Shown: positions 24,287-29,043 of the stretch, piece after piece
Layout: every line of letters begins with the position of its first letter
Numbering within the stretch: position 1 is the first letter of the stretch
Made by a program: the position numbers and the translations under genes
Virus record (IMG/VR): IMGVR_UViG_3300029319_000042
Coordinates: 24,742-53,784 of that record
Length of the DNA stretch: 29,043 bases
From: a virus
Strand: one strand, 5' to 3'
Notes under the pieces: model-generated
The model's input: only the letters and a program-made list of their open reading frames with translations
Databases searched by the model: none
What the model was told of the DNA's origin: nothing

Positions 24287-24959
24287 TTCTTAGATAACCT
24301 GTAAGTAACTTTCTAACTGCCTGTAAATTAAAATGCACAAATCTATAATCATCAACACCAGAATCTACGGTAAAACCATGATTTAAATATGCAGGAAAAA
24401 ATATCATTGTTCCAGGTTTAGGCTTATAATGTATAAGAGGACTAGCCATTGATACATTTTCTTTATCTTTTAATGGTAAGTCACTCATAGTTTTTGCAAT
24501 TCTAGGATCGTTAAAAAATGGCACTGATGTTCTATTACTACATTTTAAAAAATAAAAACCTGAAATGTGATTATCATAATGAATGTGTCCTTCGTGATGT
24601 CCGCCACCTTTTTTAGAAAACTCTTGTACCCATAACTCTGTCCACATTAATTCGTATTGTGATAAATCATAGCCAAACCAGTCTAAACAATTCCAACTGG
24701 TAGAACCAATATAATCTGTAAACTCTTTTAAATCAGGATCTCCTATCATACTTGATGAATGATGAGACATGGTTACATCTCCAACTTTCTTTTTCCATTC
24801 TTTTTCTCTTTGTTTTATAATTTTTTCATTATTCTTCTTAGCGCTCTTTATATATCTATCGCAAACTTTATTTACATCTTTAACAAATTCTGGAACCTCA
24901 ATATGAAAAATAGGTGATTGAAAATAAATAGATGTTTTAAGAGTATCTGTTTTAGACAT
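24264..24959 (-). CDS. 2OG-Fe(II) oxygenase-like protein (HxH type, larger)
   Basis: At 231 residues this is the largest member of the cassette. The N-terminal half holds a basic helix (SAKKNNEKIIKQREKEWKKK). The catalytic part has GGGHHEGHIHYDNHIS (His125-x-His127), SGFYFLKC, then GTMIFFPAYLNHGFTV with distal His194, and DDYRFVHFNL with Arg206. An insertion between the two halves (about residues 148-178) carries FFNDPRIAKTM and could shape the active site. The gene starts one base after the previous stop (24961), and its end overlaps the next gene by 23 bases. This resembles TIGR02466-type proteins. Function is likely hydroxylation or a related oxidation; substrate not identifiable. Confidence 0.78.
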   Translation of the reverse strand: MSKTDTLKTSIYFQSPIFHIEVPEFVKDVNKVCDRYIKSAKKNNEKIIKQREKEWKKKVGDVTMSHHSSSMIGDPDLKEFTDYIGSTSWNCLDWFGYDLSQYELMWTELWVQEFSKKGGGHHEGHIHYDNHISGFYFLKCSNRTSVPFFNDPRIAKTMSDLPLKDKENVSMASPLIHYKPKPGTMIFFPAYLNHGFTVDSGVDDYRFVHFNLQAVRKLLTGYLRNEGPTNK

Positions 24960-24960
24960 A

Positions 24961-25515
24961 TTACCAAACCCAACTTACGAATGAGTATCGAGTTCCTTTC
25001 TTTACACTATTTACTTTATGTGCATACATAAAATTACTAGGAAACATTACGACGTCTCCTTGTTTTAGTTTTATAGTTTTATCTTTCCACATTACAAATT
25101 CACCTCCATTGTAATTATCATTTAATACTCCAACAATACTTAATATTGGTATACCCTTTGTATGACCATCAAATATATTATGGATGTGATCACAATGCAT
25201 ATTAAAATTTTGACCTTTAGAATATTTGTTAACTCGTATTGGTGTATAACCATTCCAACCTGCATACCAAGGCATACGTAATTGTTTTATATATTTACCT
25301 ATAACATTATATAGTTTGTCCATAATAATTTGTTTAGATGGAAATTCTTCAAAAGACATGTCAGCTTCTTTATCTATAGAAAAAGTTCTATCGCCTTTAG
25401 GGTTATGATATTGTCCCTTTTCAAATTCTGTATCATCTAGTTCTTTTATAGCTTTATTACAAATGCTTTTACTAAGCATGGGATATACTTTTATGTAGTC
25501 AGTTAATTTACTCAT
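24961..25515 (-). CDS. 2OG-Fe(II) oxygenase (prolyl-hydroxylase-like, HxD type)
   Basis: The 184-residue protein has KYSKGQNFNMHCDHIHN with His107-x-Asp109, PILSIVGVLNDNYNGGEFVM, then KLKQGDVVMFPSNFMYAHKV with distal His166 and GTRYSFVSWVW with Arg176. This is a textbook iron triad plus 2OG-binding Arg, and the GG-E-F turn before the second half matches P4Hc-type domains. It is the clearest candidate for an active dioxygenase here along with the 25515 gene. Its ATG shares a base with the previous stop (TAATG). The N-terminal 60 residues include an acidic-aromatic part without known motif. Substrate not known; peptidyl-proline or small-molecule oxidation are possible. Confidence 0.87.
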   Translation of the reverse strand: MSKLTDYIKVYPMLSKSICNKAIKELDDTEFEKGQYHNPKGDRTFSIDKEADMSFEEFPSKQIIMDKLYNVIGKYIKQLRMPWYAGWNGYTPIRVNKYSKGQNFNMHCDHIHNIFDGHTKGIPILSIVGVLNDNYNGGEFVMWKDKTIKLKQGDVVMFPSNFMYAHKVNSVKKGTRYSFVSWVW

Positions 25516-26186
25516 TATTTAAATGGTTTTCCTAATGCCCAGATTACCAATGAATATCTTGTTCCTTTCGTAACTGGTTTAACTCTATGCCATAAATGTG
25601 ACGGAAATATGATAACACTTCCTCTAGGTTTAAAGTGTTTGTCTGTGTTTAATACTAACTTTGGATCTTGTGTCATTCTAGGTTGTATTTCTAATCGACC
25701 ACCTTTGTAATCTTTTGGATCTGATAATTGCACTATGCCAGAAACTTTTCTTGTTTTACCGTGATAGTTTGGATTGTTAGGAGTGTTATATGGCTCAGGA
25801 AAAGGATCATGGTGCCAATTGTAAAACTGATTTAATTTATATTTTGTAAACTGCATGGATTCAAAAAAATCAAATTCAAAATTCCAACCTGCGTTTTCAT
25901 TTGCCATATGAAAAAACGGAGAAATCTCTTCGTATATCCATCTATCTTCTAACCAAACAACATTAGAGTCTCTATGTTTTTTTAAATCTTTTAATTCTTT
26001 TTTAGTAATCGAATCAGATATTCCTTCATTGTTTAATTTTTTTTTAGTTCTTTTTTTAACTTTTTTTGAAGTGTCACCAGTTATAGCAACTAATTCTTTT
26101 TTCGAGTTCGCATGTTGTATTACATCATTACAAAATCTATCACCTAATCTACCTGTAAAATACCAGTATGCGTTTTTTAAATTCAT
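25515..26186 (-). CDS. 2OG-Fe(II) oxygenase (PKHD/PiuC-like, HxD type)
   Basis: The 223-residue protein carries NQFYNWHHDPFPEPY with His125-x-Asp127, KVSGIVQLSDPKDYKGGRLE, then RGSVIIFPSHLWHRVKP with distal His200 and GTRYSLVIWALGKPF with Arg210. This is the PKHD-type hydroxylase pattern (compare PiuC), including the FPSxLWHRV motif and the WALG-type end. It is thus a probable active dioxygenase. A lysine-rich segment near residues 41-50 (KKVKKRTKKK) and the helical 60-72 part are extra and could bind nucleic acid or polyanion. It overlaps the upstream gene by 4 bases and the downstream one by one. Substrate unknown. Confidence 0.88.
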   Translation of the reverse strand: MNLKNAYWYFTGRLGDRFCNDVIQHANSKKELVAITGDTSKKVKKRTKKKLNNEGISDSITKKELKDLKKHRDSNVVWLEDRWIYEEISPFFHMANENAGWNFEFDFFESMQFTKYKLNQFYNWHHDPFPEPYNTPNNPNYHGKTRKVSGIVQLSDPKDYKGGRLEIQPRMTQDPKLVLNTDKHFKPRGSVIIFPSHLWHRVKPVTKGTRYSLVIWALGKPFK

Positions 26187-26635
26187 ATTAAATCTATTGC
26201 GATTGAAAACCTTTTAATTTTTTTAGGAGAATATGGTTGTGAGTGTGTTTTACTTGCATCAAATACCAATAAAGAATTTTCAGGACATTTAGTAGATGTA
26301 ATTTTGTCATAACTATATTTCTCATTTCTAAATATAGTTCCTAAACTATCAGGATTTTTTAAAAAGTAAACAGCAGATATTATAGATGTTGGGTGTGTAT
26401 GCCAATTTATTATATCTCCCTCTGAATAATTAGCCCAAGAATATTGTATAGACATATCTTTAAAATATTTTTTCATAATTTTATTATAGAAATGTTGTGT
26501 TTCAGGATGCGTATGCAAATTCATCGGTGTCTGCAAACCAGGAACATTGTCATTCCAATATTTAACTTTTGTTTTTACAAACCGTAATAATCTTTTGCGT
26601 TCTTTTTCTTCTAATATATTCTTATACAATTTCAT
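26183..26635 (-). CDS. 2OG-Fe(II) oxygenase-like protein (HxH type)
   Basis: Taking the ATG at 26635, the product has 150 residues (MKLYKNILEEKERKRLLRFV). This start has AGAGG 9 bases ahead, and it overlaps the upstream oxygenase by 14 bases. The longer frame to 26731 would overlap it by 110 bases and has no such support. The core shows SEGDIINWHTHPTSIISAVY with His79-x-His81, then SLLVFDASKTHSQPY with His131 and KRFSIAIDLI with Arg142. The protein is short for the family but has all the elements in order. The HxHP/SAVYF pattern puts it next to the 27098 gene's product, with which it shares WHTHP exactly; they may be distant duplicates. Activity likely; substrate not known. Confidence 0.78.
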   Translation of the reverse strand: MKLYKNILEEKERKRLLRFVKTKVKYWNDNVPGLQTPMNLHTHPETQHFYNKIMKKYFKDMSIQYSWANYSEGDIINWHTHPTSIISAVYFLKNPDSLGTIFRNEKYSYDKITSTKCPENSLLVFDASKTHSQPYSPKKIKRFSIAIDLI

Positions 26636-27101
26636 TTTTAAACGCCTCTGGTTTATATGTCCACGGGTTAAGTAATAATACTTTTCTAGTCCCTTTAAAC
26701 GATTCAACTGAATGGTGCAATCCAGGATCAAATATAACTAATCTATTAGATTTAGGTTTTATCAAATCTCCGGCTAATGTTAATTCACCCCCTTTTAATT
26801 TTTTTACATCTGCATAAAATACTAAAGAACAAATAGGATATTTTAGTTTACCAGTTTTTTTGAAATAACCTTCATCTTTATCTACATGTGGATTGCATTG
26901 AGTATTGTTTTGGCTCCACTCTTCAAAACCTTTGTATTTACTAAAGTCATATGTTTTAGCAGCTTCAACTAAAAAAACATTTCTACGATAATCAATCTCA
27001 GCCCACCTAACAGGTATATTACCTTTTAAGTTATTAAATATTTTTATAATTGTTTTATAATTTTTTTTAGATAAAAAATTATCTATGACTCTAAAACTCA
27101 T
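26622..27101 (-). CDS. 2OG-Fe(II) oxygenase (HxD type)
   Basis: The 159-residue protein shows QCNPHVDKDEGYF with His72-x-Asp74, SLVFYADVKKLKGGELTL, then RLVIFDPGLHHSVESF with His129/His130 as the distal ligand and GTRKVLLLNPW with Arg139. Triad and 2OG-binding Arg are complete, in the P4Hc-like order. FDPGLHH replaces the more frequent FPSxLxH. The N-terminus has no known motif. It overlaps the first cassette gene by 4 bases (ATGA) and the next by 14. It is likely active as a dioxygenase. The substrate, and whether it works with its partners, cannot be read from the sequence. Confidence 0.85.
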   Translation of the reverse strand: MSFRVIDNFLSKKNYKTIIKIFNNLKGNIPVRWAEIDYRRNVFLVEAAKTYDFSKYKGFEEWSQNNTQCNPHVDKDEGYFKKTGKLKYPICSLVFYADVKKLKGGELTLAGDLIKPKSNRLVIFDPGLHHSVESFKGTRKVLLLNPWTYKPEAFKNEIV

Positions 27102-27607
27102 TTGTGCCTGCCTAGATAATCTGTTGGTATTATTTGAAAGTCACAATTAAAAGCAATAACAGTTTTTCTTTTATTTGTATTGTTAATGGGTGCTCGGTGT
27201 AACATATAAGATGGAAAAAATAATATATCTCCTTCTTTTACATTTACTTTTGTTTTAACTTTAAACTCTGTAATTAATTCTTTGCTTGGTAATTCTAAAA
27301 AATAAATTGCAGATAAATTAGATTGTGGGTGAGTATGCCAATGATGATTATTATTTTTTGAATACTGATTGTACCAACCATTATGTATTCTCCAAGTATT
27401 GCAACCAAAGTCTTCTGCGGTTTCTGTCATTAAATCTGACACCTCTTGATAAAATAAATCTAAATATTTTCTTTCTGCATTTACTGGTAAAGACCAATCA
27501 GATTTAACAAAAGATTTATCAGATTTAAAATGCGATGGCATTTTATTAATTAATGATAACAACTTCTTTTTTAAAGTCTTATGCTTTCTAAATTTCTTGA
27601 CCCACAT
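27098..27607 (-). CDS. 2OG-Fe(II) oxygenase-like protein (HxH type), first gene of the cassette
   Basis: The 169-residue protein has NNNHHWHTHPQSNLSAIYF with His91-x-His93, EGDILFFPSYMLHRAPIN with distal His137, and KRKTVIAFNCDF with Arg147, matching the compact PF13759-type 2OG oxygenases. It opens with a basic helix (MWVKKFRKHKTLKKKLLSLI). It starts 22 bases after the fibre gene ends, and the promoter-like element TTGACT-N16-TATATT lies across that junction with the ATG only 9 bases after the -10 box. No Shine-Dalgarno is visible, so the transcript may be nearly leaderless. It is the start of an uninterrupted 11-gene array. Oxidation of an unknown substrate is expected. Confidence 0.78.
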   Translation of the reverse strand: MWVKKFRKHKTLKKKLLSLINKMPSHFKSDKSFVKSDWSLPVNAERKYLDLFYQEVSDLMTETAEDFGCNTWRIHNGWYNQYSKNNNHHWHTHPQSNLSAIYFLELPSKELITEFKVKTKVNVKEGDILFFPSYMLHRAPINNTNKRKTVIAFNCDFQIIPTDYLGRHK

Positions 27608-27616
27608 AGGTAAGTC

Positions 27617-27644
27617 AATATAGCAAATTTTAATTTACAGTCAA
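27617..27644 (-). promoter_or_regulatory. Promoter-like element driving the oxygenase cassette
   Basis: On the minus strand, TTGACT (27644-27639), a 16-base spacer and TATATT (27622-27617) form a good sigma70-type promoter that overlaps the end of the fibre gene. The -10 region reads GCTATATTGAC, nearly identical to GCTATATTGTC at the leftward promoter of the replication block (7727-7717), with the same 16-base spacing. Confidence 0.55.
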
Positions 27645-29043
27645 TGTTCCAGAAACTGTGAATGTAGCAACAGAATGACCACCAACACAAGTAACTTGGT
27701 TAGTTCCTGGTGATACACTTAATGGGTGTCCTGCAGGTGATCTTACAACTACAATACCTGATCCACCTCTAGATCCATATTTAGATCTTCCACATGGAGA
27801 TAAATAAGTTGGTGCTCCATAAGACGTAGGTCCACCTGTACCTCCGCCACCACCGCCTCCGGTGTTTGCTGTTCCTGAATAAGCTAATTCACTTGGTGCT
27901 CCACCAGCGCCATTTCCACCGCCACCAGCTCCTCCAGATCCACCAGATACACCTGGATAACCTCTATCTGTACCAGAACCACCGCCACCAGCGTAAGTTA
28001 CATCTGATCCTGTAATTGAATTTGGTGCTCCATCTCCACCAGCTACACCTGGGTATCCAGATCCACTTGCTCCAGCTGCTGTAGCACCACCACCGGCACC
28101 ACCACCTCTGTTGTCAGGGTTTCCTCCAGATCCTCCAGAATTTCCTTCTGGTGGTGAGAAACCTCCAGCATTACCAGATCCTCCTGGTCTTTTTGGAGCT
28201 TTTGCACTAGGCCAACCTCCAGAACCTGATCCTCCAGGTCCTCCTCTTCTTCCATTATTATTGTTCCAAGGATTACCACAAGATGCATTTAATGGATAGG
28301 CACCACCTGATGATTGAATTAAAACGGTACATCCTTGTTTAATTGATGATACGTTTCCATAACCTTCTCCAGATCCATCTGGCGGACTAGCACATGGTGC
28401 AGGATAAGCTGTACCACAAGAATTTCCACCTCCGGCTCCGACTGTAATTGTATAAGTTGAAGATGAACAAACTGTTAATGCGCATCCTTGTAATGGTGCA
28501 GGTCCATAACCTGAAGCTCTATAACCTCCGGCTCCACCACCAGCAAAACTACCTCCAGCTCCGCCACCAGCTACTACTAAATAATTTAATGTTACTGATT
28601 GTATTTCTGTTCCATCTGGCCAGTTACCACCTTCTTGTGCATCAAATTGTTGAGACAAAGGCCAGTTACCTCTGTTGTTATTTAATTCTTTTGTAAGGAC
28701 TACTCCAGATCCTCCGTTTCCTCCTCGGCCTCCATAAGAGGGACCAAAACCTATTCCACCTCCACCGCCTCCGGTGTTGTCTGTTCCATTGTTTCCGACC
28801 GTTGAAGGGCTAGGTACGGTTGTAGGGCCTCCTGCTCCTCCACCGCCAGGTCCTGCAGCTCCTGCAGTTCCTCCAGTTCTTGCACCACCGCCACCGCCTC
28901 CAGCGAATACTGAACACGTTGGTCCTATGTTTCCAAAAGTTGCACTTACATCTAAACCTGCTCCACCTGCTCCACCTTGTGTAACTCCAGGTGCATTTCC
29001 TCCAGCAGCAGATTTTCCTCCGCCACCTCCACCTGCGTGAGCA
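27630..29043 (-). CDS. Glycine-rich fibre-like protein, 5' end beyond the right window edge
   Basis: The frame is open from the stop at 27630 to the right edge, at least 471 codons, so the start lies outside. A TTG at 28658 could be mistaken for a start but lies within the coding frame (GNWPLSQQFDAQ). The visible part is made of glycine-rich modules. A first ends NGGSGVVLTKEL, and a second opens SVTLNYLVVAGGGAGG and closes GGSGIVVVRS. A cysteine-containing beta region (CALTVCSSSTYTITVGAG) lies between. The C-terminus HSVATFTVSGTLTV is the usual cap of phage glycine-rich tail fibres. The gene is thought to encode a receptor-binding or fibre-tip protein; glycine-rich loops may form polyglycine-type helices (inferred). 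A 26-base near-repeat links the modules. It directly precedes the oxygenase cassette. Confidence 0.8.
   Translation of the reverse strand, partial: AHAGGGGGGKSAAGGNAPGVTQGGAGGAGLDVSATFGNIGPTCSVFAGGGGGGARTGGTAGAAGPGGGGAGGPTTVPSPSTVGNNGTDNTGGGGGGIGFGPSYGGRGGNGGSGVVLTKELNNNRGNWPLSQQFDAQEGGNWPDGTEIQSVTLNYLVVAGGGAGGSFAGGGAGGYRASGYGPAPLQGCALTVCSSSTYTITVGAGGGNSCGTAYPAPCASPPDGSGEGYGNVSSIKQGCTVLIQSSGGAYPLNASCGNPWNNNNGRRGGPGGSGSGGWPSAKAPKRPGGSGNAGGFSPPEGNSGGSGGNPDNRGGGAGGGATAAGASGSGYPGVAGGDGAPNSITGSDVTYAGGGGSGTDRGYPGVSGGSGGAGGGGNGAGGAPSELAYSGTANTGGGGGGGTGGPTSYGAPTYLSPCGRSKYGSRGGSGIVVVRSPAGHPLSVSPGTNQVTCVGGHSVATFTVSGTLTVN

Noticed and set aside
26636-26731. Longer start of the oxygenase at 26183 (ATG at 26731)
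   Set aside because: It would overlap the upstream gene by 110 bases; the ATG at 26635 has AGAGG at good distance and begins the family core.
21477-27607. The oxygenase array as recent tandem duplication of one gene
   Set aside because: Apart from iron-ligand motifs the proteins differ in length, N-termini and motif class, and no long DNA repeats were seen among them.
28658-28658. TTG as start of the glycine-rich protein
   Set aside because: The same frame continues to the window edge with matching composition, so the TTG codes for an internal leucine.
28111-29040. Plus-strand proline-rich frames opposite the glycine-rich fibre gene
   Set aside because: Glycine codons GGN read as proline CCN on the other strand; they are compositional shadows with no ribosome sites.
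1-29043. tRNA genes, CRISPR arrays, insertion sequences or transposases
   Set aside because: None seen by eye: gaps are too short for tRNAs, repeats found are not spaced CRISPR repeats, and no transposase motif occurs. A tRNAscan run would settle the tRNA point.

Overview
The window looks like part of an AT-rich, tailed-phage genome of the marine podovirus-like type known mostly from ocean metagenomes. Evidence for this is a phage replication block, a block of tail and internal virion proteins, a holin/M15-peptidase lysis pair, a glycine-rich fibre protein, and a large set of 2-oxoglutarate (2OG)/Fe(II) oxygenases. The base composition and gene set suggest a host such as SAR11 or another AT-rich marine bacterium; that is inference. 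No terminase, portal or capsid gene is visible, so the genome continues beyond at least one edge.

Layout. (1) 1-7721, minus strand, is the replication block. In transcription order (right to left) it holds a conserved unknown, a coiled-coil protein, an SSB-like protein, an AEP/TOTE-type primase, a UvrD-like SF1 helicase, a DUF3310 protein, a family A DNA polymerase with 3'-5' exonuclease, a conserved unknown, and two small membrane proteins, the last cut by the left edge. (2) 7763-9193 is the only plus-strand gene, a SNF2-type helicase. It is transcribed divergently from the replication block, from a shared palindromic promoter region, and converges tail to tail with the lysis genes, sharing a TTAA with them. 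(3) 9190-21450, minus strand, holds the lysis pair and the structural genes: a 1497-residue putative ejection protein, three further internal virion-type proteins, four small or medium unknowns and a large tail protein. Genes are chained by TAATG stop/start overlaps. (4) 21477-27607, minus strand, is a tightly packed cassette of ten different 2OG-Fe(II) oxygenase-like genes with one arginase/UPF0489-like gene among them. (5) 27630-29043, minus strand, is the 3' part of a glycine-rich fibre-like gene that enters from beyond the right edge. Its reading frame is open throughout, so an internal TTG at 28658 is not its start.

How it works together. The left block supplies the DNA replication machinery. 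The right block supplies tail, ejection and lysis functions. The oxygenase cassette sits between the fibre gene and the tail gene, which makes modification of virion or host-surface molecules, or of nucleic acid, the leading but untested ideas. Two transcription-unit starts (7712 and 27607) carry near-identical promoter-like elements, TTGAC(A/T)-N16-TATATTG(T/A)C, with the ATG only 7-9 bases after the -10 box, suggesting leaderless or nearly leaderless transcripts. The strongest candidate for something new is the ten-oxygenase array. There is no gene-free stretch longer than 300 bases; the longest gaps are around 40-55 bases.
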